Shown here piece after piece: positions 23,936-35,646 of a stretch of DNA of 64,000 bases. Source of the stretch: Cavia porcellus (lineage: Eukaryota > Chordata > Mammalia > Rodentia > Caviidae). Both the position numbers and the translations under genes were made by a program. Location: contig NW_026947490.1 of the NCBI RefSeq assembly GCF_034190915.1, forward strand, positions 67,569,494-67,633,493, given 5' to 3'. The first letter of the stretch is position 1, and each line of letters opens with the position of its first letter. Under the pieces are notes generated by a model. That model was not told the DNA's origin. It searched no databases and saw nothing but the letters and a program-made list of their open reading frames with translations.

Positions 23936-24118
23936 TGGGGCTAGGCACAGTGGTACAAGCACTTAAGAAGGCTTGAAAAGAAGATCCAAGGAAGAGGAAA
24001 GAAGATCCAAGTTCCAGTCCCTGTACAACTTAACAAGATATTGCCTCAGCAAAAGAGGGGCTGGAAATGTAGGTCAGTGGTAGAACACCACGGGGTTCAA
24101 GTCCCAGCACTGAAAAAC
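23936..24118 (+). repeat. B1-dID SINE
   Basis: GGGGCTAGGCACAGTGGTAC start, a GAAGATCCAAG duplication inside, ATTGCCTCAGC, then ID part GGGGCTGGAAATGTAGGTCAGTGG and GTTCAAGTCCCAGCACTG. Confidence 0.65.
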
Positions 24119-24121
24119 ATC

Positions 24122-24196
24122 AGCCTGGAGTATAGCTCAGGGGTAGAGTGTCTGTTTAGCATGCATGAAACCCTGGGTTCGATCTCCAGCATGAAG
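24122..24196 (+). repeat. ID SINE
   Basis: AGCCTGGAGTATAGCTCAGGGGTAGAG and GGGTTCGATCTCCAGCATG; directly abuts the B1-dID on its left. Confidence 0.8.
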
Positions 24197-24232
24197 AAAC
24201 TTCGTAAGAGAAGGTACTGTATATAAAAGGGA

Positions 24233-24643
24233 TGTTACGGTTTAAACATGTAGTGCCCCCAAACACTCATGTATTGAAGCCTTGATCCCCGATGTACAGT
24301 GCTCGGAGGAACACACAGAAGTTGTGGCTGGATAATGAGAGCATTAATTCTATCAACTCAATAAGGAGTTAGAAGCGAAGAGCCTGTGAGGAGGCAAGGC
24401 CTCGCCCTTTGAAGGGTATATCTGCTCCCTACCATCCGTCTCTGCTTCCTGGTCACCTCAAGGTGTGCAGCTTTGCTGTGCTGTGTACTCCGATGATGAA
24501 GTCCTCACCAGGGTCCAGAAACAACAGAGGCAAGTGACCATGGACTGAGACCTCTGGAACTGTGAGCCAAAGTAAACCTCTCCTCATCCTAAGTTGACTT
24601 ACATCAGGTACACGGTTATGGTGACAGAAAGCTGACGAACACA
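24233..24643 (+). mobile_element. MaLR (MST-like) LTR, sense
   Basis: Starts TGTTACGGTTTAAACATG and ends GACGAACACA. It contains CTCCGATGATGAAGTCC, GAACTGTGAGCCAAAGTAAACC and the TAAGTTGACTTACATCAGG region typical of the LTR 3' half. About 410 bp, with no internal region attached: a solo LTR. Confidence 0.75.
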
Positions 24644-24644
24644 G

Positions 24645-26595
24645 AGGAAAAAAGAACAAAGTCCCAGAGTGTAGAATGTCATTTAAAATAGGTAAATGTT
24701 GTTTCTTGACAAAACTTAGTCCAACTTTAGTTTTTCTCTCTAACTGGGGGCAGTAGACACCACACCCTGGGGAAACCCCAAGGTCCTTTCCAGCACTGTA
24801 CCCTAAGGAAAGAAAAAGAAAACATAACGAAACTGTAGGGTAAAGTTCAGGGCAGCTCCTTCAAACCAGGTAGATACTTTAGAACTTGGGAAAGCTGTCA
24901 GGCTCCACATTGCAACAAAGGTTTTGCAATCCAGCAAGACTTTAAAAGGAAGGATTTAAAAATCCATCTGTTTGCCTTGGGGGACTCAGGGTAATAGCAA
25001 AGTTTGATGTTGATAAGTTTGTGATAATCTAATGCATTCGTTAGGCAATAAAGGATGAAGTAGATGATTTTGTGTTTGGATTTGTCTTTTATACAGCTTT
25101 TAGGAAACTCGTTTGGTGTACCCCCAGCTGGAATGAACGGCTTATCCAAAGTCATTCCTCAGATCCAACAATTGTGCATTCTGTCTTCAGGGAGGGTTCC
25201 ATCTGCAGCCATGAATTCCCATGAAAATGCCTGGGAAAATAACCCTCCTCTTTCATTACATCTACGCAGGATCACCTGATGTTAAAACACAGAGAGCAGT
25301 TACATTTTAAAGGTGAGCTGCAGAGCTACATTGAGAGTTGACTTAATCTCATTTTTATGGGCTGATTAATGTCCCAAGTAACCAGGCGGCTGGCAGTTAA
25401 TGCCTTTTTCCTTTAATGGAACGCACCACACTTCTTGCCTTTTATCAGGGGAGCACATCGCGGGCCCCGTAGGTTCCCACAGAACAGGACTCTGAGCCGC
25501 GGTCAGACTCATTTTGTGCTGAATGGACTCAGAGTTGTTCGTTCACCCAAGTTCCTGCTAGGAGACCTTTACTCCTGAAGAGTGAAAGAGAGATGCCGCA
25601 GGAGATGGGATGTCTTCGCGGGAGGAAATGCCGTCTTAGAGTGGACCGGCTAAGTGTCCACTCACTGCAGATGGAAAGCTGGGCTATGCTGAAGGTGATA
25701 TAAAACCCCTGCCTGACCTTCAGGAGTCATAGTGAAGCTCATAGCTCTCGATGAGCAGCTACTCTGCACCAAGGACCATGCTGCACGCTCTGCTTGTCGC
25801 TCCGTTTAACCTCTCAGCTGGCAGCAGGTGCAACTCAAGGGTGAGAACCTCTAAGCAGCAGACCTGGGTTTTCCTGCTCAGGACCTGGAGCTCCTCTCCA
25901 GACTGACTTTGGAGTCTCACATCCTCCTAGGTCAGAGTGGTTCACCAGTTCACTGCAGCAGTGTAAGGGCAGCCGAATTGAATGTTTTCAATTCGATGTC
26001 GTTTTTTCCAAAAGGAACTTGGCCAGGATGCCTGACTGCTCCCTCACTGCCTGGCCCAGCCTGAGGCTGCAGTCCGTGGAGAGACATCTTGGGGACCCAC
26101 CGGCCCGTGCCCACACCCACTGTGAAGGCCAGTTTTCACCACGGTGATACCAAAATGCTTTTATGGCTCCTTATGTGACATGGAATTCTTTCCCTTGAAT
26201 TACTGCATTTGAGAAATTACCTCCATAAGAGTAGCAGGAGAAAGACAAGCACTCCACTGCGGAGCTGGCTTGGGAGGGTGACATTCACAAAGGGCCAGGC
26301 CCCTGCAGCACAGAGACGACTCCTTCACAGTTGTCACAGAATTCAGAATGGTTCCACCCTGCTGACACTTGGTTTCCACTGGGCTAAGCTGTGAAGAAGA
26401 TTCCCTTCCAGCACACCTACCTCAATCTCAGAGCTTTTTCTCCCCTTCCACAAAAGCTCTAACACCCATCCCATCCCAGCTCCTTCCTCCACCTGCCATC
26501 CCATGAAAACTCACTCTTGAGAATCGAACCTGATTAGGCTAATGTACAATAGCCGAGAACAGATCAAAATGTTAGTGCTACCCAACTTGCTCAGT
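24645..26595. other. Repeat-free block, possible conserved noncoding DNA
   Basis: About 2 kb with no recognised transposon. 25,320-25,440 holds homeodomain-type cores (GGGCTGATTAATGTCCC, GGCAGTTAATGCC, CCTTTAATGG). No coding exon seen. Confidence 0.35.
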
Positions 26596-26712
26596 TTTGT
26601 AAATTTTGAGCCAAGGTCTCACTAAGTTACTAAGTTGCCGAAGCTGGACTTGAGCTTGTGATCCTTCTGCCTCAGCCTCCCATGCTGAGATTAGAGGAGC
26701 GCCTGGCTTTTT
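26595..26712 (-). repeat. B1 SINE (antisense)
   Basis: GAGCCAAGGTCTCACTAAG, TGATCCTTCTGCCTCAGCCTCCC and GAGCGCCTGGC. Confidence 0.75.
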
Positions 26713-27249
26713 TATTAAGAGAGATTCAGTGTCTTGTCTTAAGGAATAGTAACAAAAGTTGACACACTAGCCAACAAAAGAGCAGAAATGGAGGAGAGAG
26801 AGGACAGAATCCCTGGGATCAAGATGCACGCAACCAACCGTGGTCACTTGTGCCTCCCAGGATTGCCTGCTATCGAGTCAGGCAGTGCTAAATCCAGTCC
26901 CACCTAGCTGCAGGGGCCAGCACAAGCCTTTCTGGACCTCTGGCCACCCCAAAGTGGCAGGGAACCCAGTGCCAGGACTGCTTCTGGCTACCGTAATCTA
27001 GCAGTGCGGGTAGCTAGGATCTGGGGCAGAAATGGACTGAGACCACCACTGCTACCTGCCGTTGCCACCCCAGCTGGCCGCTTTGAGGCAAGCAAAGGCT
27101 GGTGGTACAGCTGGGCAGGAGAGTGCCCAGCACACAAAAGGTCTTATTTAGCAATAAATAAATGAGACTGGGGCAAATGAACAGAAAAGCCAAATCAGCC
27201 CTTTTTATACACATAATAATAACGGCGTTAGCCTCGAAATGAACGCAGT

Positions 27250-27400
27250 TGGTGATAGTGCATTCAGCGCTAGGCACCCGGCACTGCTCCGAGCACACAG
27301 GGACACATCCAGTTCTTACAGCCTCCTCTGGGGCAGCTGCTACCACTGTGGGCATTTTATGGATGATGAAACTGAGCCTCAGGGAGCTGAAGTGGCTCTG
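27250..27400 (-). repeat. MIR SINE (antisense)
   Basis: GCATTCAGCGCTAGGCACCC followed by GGCATTTTATGGATGATGAAACTGAGCCTCAGGG. The open frames of up to 199 codons crossing it are chance frames. Confidence 0.6.
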
Positions 27401-28109
27401 GCCTCTCCCGGGCCCCCAGCCTCTCTGGACCTGTGGAAGGGTGATCAAGCAGGTCACCGCTGGCTGCACTCCGTCCCCTGTGTAACCTGATGAGCTTAAG
27501 CCCCTCTGGGAAGTGAGTCCCAAGCCCTGAGAGCAGGAACCATGCTGCTCCTGTTCTTGGTAGTGGTGTGAGTCTGAGCCTCCTGTTGCAAAGCCCAGAC
27601 GACTCCCAGGCACGAGCCTCGTTCTGTAAGTGCTTGGTTGTCATCATCACTGCTTGTAGCTTTAATGGGAAACATCAGCACTAATTTCCCCTGCCCTCTT
27701 CAGGCATTTGCCTGATCCCCGATCCTTTTCACCCGCCATTCAGATAACAGCGAGGAAAACACTTCATTACGTGCAAGGAGGCATCTGGCTTCACCCCTCT
27801 GCAACCCAGACACCTCTGCTATGTCAGCTCCAGTGCACAGTTCTTCACCCCCACCCCTGCCCATGCGATTCTGTTCTGCAGCCCCAGTCCTTTCTGTCTA
27901 TCTTGGAATTAGGGAGGCAGAAGGTGGCAGCCCCCCACTCCTCAGCCCTTTGCTCCCCACTTCCAGGCCCTGCGTTTCTGCTGGAAGGCCCACACATCCA
28001 CGGTGGCCAGGCCGTGGCTAGGGGCAGGGCACAGGCTGTAAGGATCCGTCCTATGCCTAAACGCCTGTGTGTGTGTGTGTGTGCACACATGTGTGCACCA
28101 CGTTGGGGG

Positions 28110-28186
28110 AGGTGGTGCTGGTGACGGAGCACAGGGCCTAGCACAGACTGACAAACGCTCTACTCCAGGCTACCCTCCCAGCCCCA
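28110..28186 (-). repeat. ID SINE (antisense)
   Basis: GGTGGTGCTGGTGACGGAGC and AACGCTCTACTCCAGGCTACC with CCAGCCCC end. Confidence 0.6.
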
Positions 28187-28345
28187 ATGTCTTTCTCCTC
28201 TGACTTTGCCACTGAAACTGAAGAAGACAAACATAGTGGCTTTCCAAAGGCATGTGCACGTTAAACAAAACACACAGACTTGCAGCATAGATAAAGCAAC
28301 AGCCAGCACAACTGCAGCTAGCAGGGGAAATGAGGAAAAAACTCA

Positions 28346-28535
28346 GAGCCAGGTGAGTCTTGTGCTGTCATCCCAGCTACAGGACAGGCTGAGGCAGAAG
28401 GGTTGCAAACTCGTGCCTACTCGGGGCAACTTAGCAAAAACTCATCTCAAAATAAAAATTCTTTCGAAGGCTAGGCACGTAACTCAGGACTCCCTGGGTT
28501 CAACCCTCAGTACCACCACCACCACCACCAATAAC
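28346..28535 (+). repeat. B1-dID SINE with (CCA)n tail
   Basis: AGCCAGGTGAGTCTTGTGCTG start, GCTGAGGCAGAAGGG, CTCATCTCAAAATAAAAATTC linker, ID part GGCTAGGCACGTAACTCAGG and GGGTTCAACCCTCAGTACC. Confidence 0.75.
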
Positions 28536-28820
28536 AACTACAAAACACCGAACTCCAGTGTTTCAGGAGCAGGATTAGCAGCATCAGCAGGGAGGCTAAG
28601 AGATCAGAAAATATCAGCAAAGAAACACTGACAGACTCTAAGTCCCCCGTTCAGAACATTCTGAAGCTGGGCACACAAGCACAGCCTCCTCCACACACAA
28701 GACCAAAGTCCAAAGGACAGAATCTCTGACAGCTGTTAGCATTCCTCGGAGCTAACTGGAAGCTTGGACAGGACAGTAGAATGCGACACTCCTTGCTTTG
28801 CTCAGGTCAGTGAAGGCTCT

Positions 28821-28858
28821 TTGTGTGTGTGTGTGTGTGTCCTTGTGTGTGTGTGTGA
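28821..28858. repeat. (TG)n microsatellite, interrupted
   Basis: Two TG runs split by CCT. Confidence 0.9.
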
Positions 28859-31009
28859 AAGTCCTGTTCACAAAGACTCTTCTGCCCCCCACCTTCCAGT
28901 AGCTGGTGCCACAGGCAGGCGCCACCACCCCGTCCCCCTACTTCTGAGTCGGAAACAGATCCTGCTTCCCAGCCCCATCCTGAAGCAGTAAGAGTCTAGA
29001 ATTTATTTTATACTTTTGACCTACAAATGTTTACCACAAAATATGCCCTCAACCAACCACTGTACCCAAGTGGCTGTGTCCCTCAGATTTAAGTTGGCTG
29101 TCAGTTGTTACTGGAGGACTGCGGGGCTGAACCCAAGCCCAAGCCAGAAGCCCTGCATAGCCCTTGTCTCTCACCGGAAGCTGAAAGATTCTCGCCTGTG
29201 CAGGCCAGGCAGGAAGCTCAGTCCTGTGTGACCGCCAGGACCAGGTGCTGCTGGGCACTCAGCTGTGTCCTGGGTGCCTGTGCTGTGGGAAACACTGCCA
29301 GCTCGGAGCAGGCCAGTGGGTCTCTGCTCTCAGACTGCTGGTGTTCTCATTCATACACAGGGCATCTGTGCTGCTGACCGTCCAGGGCCCATCACACCAG
29401 GTTTGCTGTCTGCAGCTTCTGCAGTGCCAGTGCTGCCTCCAAACCCAGTAAAGCCTGTGAGGGGGACATAACTGCTCAGGAACTGTTCCAGGTAAACTGA
29501 GAAGAGCATACTTTGTAGCTTCCAAAGGGAAGGTCTAAAGATGAAAGGAGAGGAAATCATTTGCTTCAGATAGCTAAAAGACAAGCACAGGACTTTTCAT
29601 TGGTGAGAGAAAAAGACTATTTTCTTTGCCTTTGCTTGTACTCATGACAGGTACTTACGATGACTTAGCGGGTAGAAAGGCAAGGAAGTGGGAGAACACG
29701 GTGGGAAGTCCCGGGCCCAAGGGAGTCTGGAGTGTATGTGAATTTCTTCTGTTTTATGACAGAGGCAACTACATGAATACGTATCCTCCAACTAAAGGGA
29801 CGTTCTCATGGACAAACCCTTCCTTCTTCAAATAGTTCTGTCTCTATGCACTTTTCAAAAGAATATATCATGTCAACAGTGTTAAAGCTCTAACTCAGCA
29901 TCATTACACACACAGCACAGGTCACACTCTTGGGCCACCGTCTGCGTCCCCCTCCCACTCCGGGCTCATGAGCACCATGTCACAGCTCGTGGGAGTCTGC
30001 TGAAGGAGGGGTGCAAAGGCAGGAGAAGACCTGTCTAAAGGACCTGCAAAAAGCCAAGCACAAAACTAGAGGTAGGACAGACACTGACAGAACCCTTCCT
30101 GTGAATTAAATTACTCTAAAAACAAAGTAACACTAGAGAAACTTGAAGAGGGTGGTGGGAGCGTAGTCATGGCAACAACGACAACAAAATCCTAAACTAG
30201 GTTAACCTCTGACCTCGCTAACACTCTGCCCCAAGTCCGCACTAAGGGGAGAGCCGAGAAAGTCCATCTTCGGGAATCAAATTCGGCCTCCACTCGCCTA
30301 AATGAGATTATAAAAAGAAAAATGACAAGATACCCAAAGAAACACTGCCTCCCAAAGCCAACAAGCTACCGAAAGTTGTGAATTTTTAGAAGATGACACA
30401 GATATTGGAACTTTGAGAGAGAAAATTTAAGAAGTTATCATTGAAGGTTTTTAGGAAGAAAGGTAGACAACACGTGGAGGAGGTACGTCATTTCTGCAGA
30501 GGAAAAAAGACCTGGAAAAATCAGATGTAGAGATCAAAGACACAGTGGCAGGAATAAGAATAACCTTAATGGGTTCATTGATAGAATCGGCATAGATAAG
30601 GGGAAAATGATGAACTTAAAACAAGTAATAGATTTGTCTAAGCTGAAACAGGAAAAAGATGAGAGGAAAATAGGGAAAAAAGAACAAAGCATCCAACAGG
30701 AGGATAATATCAGATGGTCTAACTTTGTGTAACCCAAATTACAGAAAGAGCAGAAATTAAATGGGAAAAAAAAAAGTTGAAGAGATTAAAGAAGATTTTC
30801 CAAATTTTAATGAAGATTAAGTCAAATATTCAAGAAGTGTAGAGAACACCAAGCAAAATTATTACTTCAAAGTATTTTCCCTGTGGATCAATCATATCCA
30901 AGTTGCTGAAAACCAAAGACGAAAGCAAATGAAAACTTTGAGTGGAACCACAGAATAACACATGCTACAGAAAAAGAAACAAAGATAACACTGCAGAAGT
31001 GCTGGGTGT

Positions 31010-31143
31010 GGAGGCACATTCCTGTAATCTCAGGAGGCTGAGGCAGGAAGGAAGATCACTATGAGTTGTAGGCTTGTCTGGGCTGCAGAGTGAGTTCAAG
31101 GCCAGCCTGAACTGCAGAGAGACCTTATCTCAAAAAAAAAAAG
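31010..31143 (+). repeat. B1 SINE, quasi-dimeric form
   Basis: GCTGGGTGTGGAGGCACATTCC start; GGCTTGTCTGGGCTGCAGAGTGAG followed by TTCAAGGCCAGCCTGAACTGC suggests the internal duplication of mouse-type B1; poly(A) tail. Confidence 0.85.
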
Positions 31144-31212
31144 ATAATACAGCAGACATTTTCTAGAAACTATCCAAGCCAAAAAGACAATGAAATTAAT
31201 GTTTCTAGGGAC

Positions 31213-31333
31213 CTAAAGGAAGAAGTAGAAGAAGGAGCAGGAGCAGGAGAAGAGGAGGAAGAGGAAGAGGAAGAGGAGGAGAAGGAGAAGGAGGAGGAGG
31301 AGGAGGAGGAGGAGGAGGAGGAGGAGGAGGAGA
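31213..31333. repeat. (GGA)n/(GAA)n purine tract
   Basis: About 120 bases with almost no pyrimidine on the plus strand, GGA units becoming regular towards the right. Confidence 0.95.
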
Positions 31334-32055
31334 AAAACTTACCAATCTGGAATTCTCTACCAATAAAACTCTTTCAAAACTTAAAGTGTCTTAATAAAAC
31401 CAAAATCTCAGAGGATTCGGTGTCAATGTAACTGAATTACAAAAATAAATAAGACAAATGTTTCAGACTAAAAGAGTATGATACCACCTGGGAACTTAGA
31501 TGAATACAAAGAAACTGGCAGGTCTGGGAAGGACTTTGAGGAAAGCACAGCGGGGCCTAGATTCACAAGCACTTGGTTTGCAAACAAATTGGTTTGCAAA
31601 TAGAAGTTTTTGGCAGATTTCTGATTTTACTTGTGAATTCCACACTGGGTGACAAATACGAACACAGCTGTCTTTTCCACGTGAGCCTGATCACCTTTTC
31701 CAGAATTGCAGAATGAATTAAGTTCCTGAACCGAGGTGGCAAATAAATAAAGCAATTTATTTTTCTTTTATTTTTAATTGCTCTAGTAGAACAATTAAAC
31801 AAATTGTTTAAAGAAACGTAATAGTAATATATTATGATTTTATAACTATATAAAAACTAAAATGTGTAAGCATAGCACAGGGGAAGCATTGGAATACTCA
31901 ATTGCAAGCTCTTATACTACACCCTAAATTTTTTATTATTTGAAAGTAGACCATACTTCATTAAGACTGTACATCGTAAGCCTCACAACAACCACTAAAA
32001 ATGACAGGTTTAAATGAGAAGCCAGTATTGCAAATAAAATTAAATGATAAAAAAT

Positions 32056-32250
32056 CCTCAGCCACATGTGGTGGTACATGCCTGTAATCCCAGCACTCAG
32101 GGAAGCTGAGACAGGAGGATCACAGCAGTTCAAGCCCTGCGTGGACAGTTTAGCGCGTTAACAAGATGCTGTGGAAACGTAACGAAGGGGCTGGACTTGT
32201 AACCCAGTGGGAAAGCTTTGGGTTCAGTCACAGATACCAAAAAGCAAAAT
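32056..32250 (+). repeat. B1-dID SINE
   Basis: GTGGTGGTACATGCCTGTAATCCCAGCACTC start and ID part GGGGCTGGACTTGTAACCCAG with GGGTTCAGTCACAGATACC. Confidence 0.8.
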
Positions 32251-32261
32251 GAAACCACCTC

Positions 32262-32348
32262 AGGGCCAGGCGTGCAAGTCAGGAGCAGAACGCTTGCCTG
32301 GGGTGTGCGGGCACTGGTTTCCATCCCTACCAGGGTCGGGCAGATAAA
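32262..32348 (+). repeat. ID SINE, diverged
   Basis: GGGCCAGGCGTGCAAGTCAGG, AACGCTTGCCTGGGGTG and GGTTTCCATCCCTACCAGG. Confidence 0.6.
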
Positions 32349-32689
32349 ATCACACAGCAAGCGAAAAGGAGAGGTGAAGAAAGTCGGTGAAATAAAAACG
32401 GAAAAATAACCGAGAGAGTCAGGGAAGGCGATGGTGCTTTCCTTCAATCAATAAAACCGCAAACTTCCACCCGGACTGAAGGAAAGGAAAAGGAGGGAAG
32501 GCAGGAATTACCAACATCTGGAGCAGAAGCGCAGAATTCACTGCAGACAACCCAAACACTAAGGGGACAGGGCAGCCACGCCATGAACAACTCAGGTCCA
32601 TCTATTCAGCAGCTCTCAGGAAAGGGTCGCACCTCTGGAGAGACACAGCTTCAAAGTTCACTCACGGCGAATAGGCAAAACGAGAGACC

Positions 32690-33790
32690 CTGGTCTATCT
32701 ATTAAAGCAACTTCACTTGAAATTAAGTCTTCCAACAAAGAAAGCCCCACACTGTAATTGCTTTACTGGAAAACTTGACAAGACTGTTTTTTCCTGGTGG
32801 AGGCGGTACTGGTATTGAACCTAGGGCCTTCACACTGGGCTACATCCCTAACCCCTTTTATTTTTTATTTTAAAACAGGGTCCCACCAGGTCACTAAATT
32901 GCCCAGGTGAGACTGGAACTTGCCATGCTCCTGCCTCAGCCTCCCGTTTCAGCCTCCCAGAATGCTAGGGTTAAAAGCATGTGCCAGCATCCCTGGCTTC
33001 TTGACAGAACATTTTTAAGAAAAAACAAACAAACATATATATATATAAAATTTCTACACAATCTTTGTCATTATACAGAACAGGAAATACCTCCAAACTC
33101 ATTGTATGAGGTCAGAATTATCCTGACACCAAAACTAAATAAAAGAAATTACAAGAAAAGGTAACGATACCTTATGAATATAATGTAAAATTCTCAAGCA
33201 AATACCAGCATGTCTAACCCAGTAACATAGAAAAATGATAATGCATTTGACTAAGAGGGATTTAGGCTGGGCATGCAAGTGAGATTCAAGGTTTCAAAAA
33301 CAATAGAAATCACCATGCTGACGGCTGCGAGGAAAACATAGGATTGTCTGTACAGACGCAGGAAAAGCCTGTGACAGAATCAGCATCAATTCAGAATTAA
33401 AAAAAAAAAAAAATAGCTCTGCCAGTTGGGAAATGAAGGGAATTCCTCGCGCTTCAGAAACTACAGTTACTGTCACGCTGAAGCACAAAACCTCAGCACC
33501 TTTGGCCCAAGGTTGGGGGCAGGCCAGGATATGGCTTTCATCGCTCCCAATTAACATTAGGATTCAGACTCTCCCAAGGAAATGAGGCTAGAAGAAGTAA
33601 CCATAACGCATATTGGAAACAAAGAAATGAAACTACCGCTATATGCAGATAAGACCAAAAAAAAAAAAATCTCCGAAGAATCTATTGCAAACTACTAGAC
33701 CTAATAAGTGTTAGCAAGTTAACGAAATACAGAGACACTGAATTTAAGCCAGTCACATTTCCACGTACTGACAGCTGCATTTCCAGGTAC
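32690..33790 (+). mobile_element. L1 ORF2 relic (reverse transcriptase region), interrupted by a B1-dID
   Basis: Recognisable L1 ORF2 stretches in order: TCTTCCAACAAAGAAAGCCCC (32729), the break by a SINE at 32787-33000, CCTCCAAACTCATTGTATGAG, ATCCTGACACCAAAACTAAA, AAAATTCTCAAGCAAATACC, GCAGGAAAAGCCTGTGACAG, TATATGCAGATAAGACC and AGTCACATTTCCACGTACTG. Stops and frameshifts throughout. Confidence 0.75.
32787..33000 (-). repeat. B1-dID SINE (antisense) inside L1
   Basis: Antisense ID end (ACTGGTATTGAACCTAGGGCC, GGGCTACATCCCTAACCCC), linker, then antisense B1 (CTGCCTCAGCCTCCC, CAGCATCCCTGGC). It interrupts an L1 ORF2 relic. Confidence 0.8.
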
Positions 33791-34054
33791 AGGAGTTTCT
33801 AGGACCAATGGGTTGGACCCGTGCTCTGAGCAGGTTTGCTGCCTTCTCTTCCATCCACTCCTGGTCACCTGTATTTGGAAGAGGACAGTGCCTTGTCTCC
33901 AGAGACGGCCTCCACACACCGGCGCCTTAAACCCCTGTAATAGCAGGGCAGGGTTTTCCCAAGCTATTACAGGCTGATATCTTAAAGTACAATAGAGAAA
34001 CATGGTTAACAAAAATGAAGCCCTAAACAAAGAGGGACAGATAAAGGCCTGTTT

Positions 34055-34160
34055 TGTTTGTTGTGGTGCTGGAGATTGAGCCCCAGGCCCCTTGCACGTT
34101 ACACACACACACACACACACGCACACATGCCCTATCTCTCACCTGTGGCACCAGCCCGTT
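34055..34160 (-). repeat. ID SINE (antisense) with internal (AC)n
   Basis: GTGGTGCTGGAGATTGAGCCCC and CCTTGCACGTTA, then an (AC)n run at 34100-34127 replacing the anticodon part, then CCCTATCTCTCACCTGTGG. Confidence 0.65.
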
Positions 34161-35099
34161 TTTTTTAACTATGAGGTTCAGCAGACATGCAATTGTTCCA
34201 CCACATGCTATAAAATTGACTAAATGATTATACCCCACTTCTGTGCTCATAGTGACCCGTATCAAACAATTTGCCATGCAGCTGAAGTCTGCAGACCATC
34301 CTCCACCTCCCCCTAAGCTACAACTTCTCCCAAACAAACTGCAAAAGAAAGGTGGGCGGCTATTTAAAAATCATCAGGAGCACGAACAGCCTGGAGTGTG
34401 TGGGCAGGGGTGCAGTTTGCCGATCCTCGTTTTGCTTCAAATCAGTTCAAACTCCAGGGAGCCAGCCTTGTCTGACCACGATCCAAGCTTCCCAAGCTCT
34501 AAGCCCCGCAGTGAGCTGCTACTTGAAGTCCATGTGTGACCCTGGCTCTGATTTCACTGAAGCTTAACCTGCTCCTCTGCTTCCCTTTGCAATACTCATG
34601 AGAAAAAATGCAATTCCTCCTACTCTTCTAATATTCCTTCGATTTTTTTCTTCCTCATTCTTTTCATTTTTTATCTCCCCCCCCCCCTTCTCTCCCTGCT
34701 TCCTGTCTCTCTTTCATTCATTCAATTAAAGTAGAACTTGGGAAGTTAAACATTGACCTCCGACATCCTGGCCATTCTAGTGACCCTTTGTGTGCCAGCT
34801 TCCAGCTGAGCGCTCTGCACTCTGTAATCTGGCTGGCGACCTTGGCGTCTACCATCACACCAGTGCCTCGGGTTCCTGTCTCATCGCTTCCCCTCATTCT
34901 GAAACTCACATCCCCGCCCTGCAGCGAGCAGCTGAGTGGAACTAGAATGTGCTCTTCTTCCTCCAGTGCAAAGGCCAAAACAATTTCCCGCATTTCACTG
35001 GTGATTGTCTCTTAGCACAGTGCTCAGGATAAAATGAATGATTATCAAAATGAGACTGTGAAAGATTTTTTTAGACTTTTGTCAAAAAGATGCTTTTGG

Positions 35100-35195
35100 G
35101 GGGCTGGGGATTTAGCTCAGCGGCATAAGCACCTGCCTTGCAAGCAGGTGGTCGTGAGTTCGATTTCCAGTACCGATAAAAATGAAAAAGACAAA

Positions 35196-35226
<31 letters not shown>

Positions 35227-35234
35227 AAATAAAT
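35100..35234 (+). mobile_element. Young tRNA-derived SINE (UGC anticodon type), copy 1
   Basis: Pol III A box TAGCTCAGCGG and B box GAGTTCGATTT, anticodon arm CCTGC-CTTGCAA-GCAGG, tail core GATAAAAATGAAAAAGAC then (AAAT)n. It is flanked by a 16-bp target duplication AAAAAGATGCTTTTGG at 35084-35099 and 35235-35250. It is distinct from the ID family in its anticodon arm and tail. Confidence 0.85.
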
Positions 35235-35388
35235 AAAAAGATGCTTTTGGAACAGAATTACAGCTCCTGGGAGCCACAGCAGATCTGAAACACACTTTAC
35301 ATTAAGTTTGACATTTTGTGACTTTACAAAATGCATCCTGATGCTCCAAAATGCATCTGGAGCTCAGCTAAGAATGAAAAGTGAAACC

Positions 35389-35462
35389 ATCCTGGGTTTG
35401 GGGTACAGTGGTTATATTTCCCTAGAGGATGGGTCCTGGGTTCACTTTCCAGGCACCCCAAA
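35389..35462 (+). repeat. ID SINE, diverged
   Basis: CCTGGGTTTGGGGTACAGTGG and GGGTTCACTTTCCAGGCACC. Confidence 0.55.
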
Positions 35463-35618
35463 GGGTGATATACACCACCCCAAAAGTAAATTCAACATGC
35501 TATTTTTCCAACAAGTAATTCTATGTTTCCACAGGAAAAAATATTGGCTTTTTAAAAAGGGCTTTCAGAAAGGTTCATTAATAAAACTAGAAAAGTTCAG
35601 AATCAATGGATTTCTGCT

Positions 35619-35646
35619 GTTTGTTTGTTTGTTTGTTTGTTTGTTT
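35619..35646. repeat. (GTTT)n microsatellite
   Basis: About seven GTTT units. Confidence 0.9.

Larger units (their letters stand above)
27400..30360. other. Intergenic, sparse SINEs, no gene seen
   Basis: Contains (TG)n runs at 28066-28083 and 28821-28858 and two SINEs. Overlapping frames on both strands around 27.8-28.1 and 29.1-29.5 kb are GC-driven and unrecognisable. Confidence 0.5.
30360..31540 (+). mobile_element. HAL1/L1M relic (ORF1-like region), interrupted by a B1 and a GGA tract
   Basis: Decayed plus-strand sequence with recognisable HAL1/L1M order: CAGATATTGGAAC, a coiled-coil-coding stretch, GATTTTCCAAATTTTAATGA, GTTGCTGAAAACCAAAGACG, GGAATTCTCTACCAATAAAACT and GATACCACCTGGGAAC. 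A B1 SINE at 31010-31143 and a purine tract at 31213-31333 interrupt it. No coding capacity remains. Confidence 0.65.

Noticed and set aside
27014..27613. A 199-codon minus-strand frame
   Set aside because: Crosses a MIR element, low-complexity composition, no recognisable domain, competing frames on both strands.
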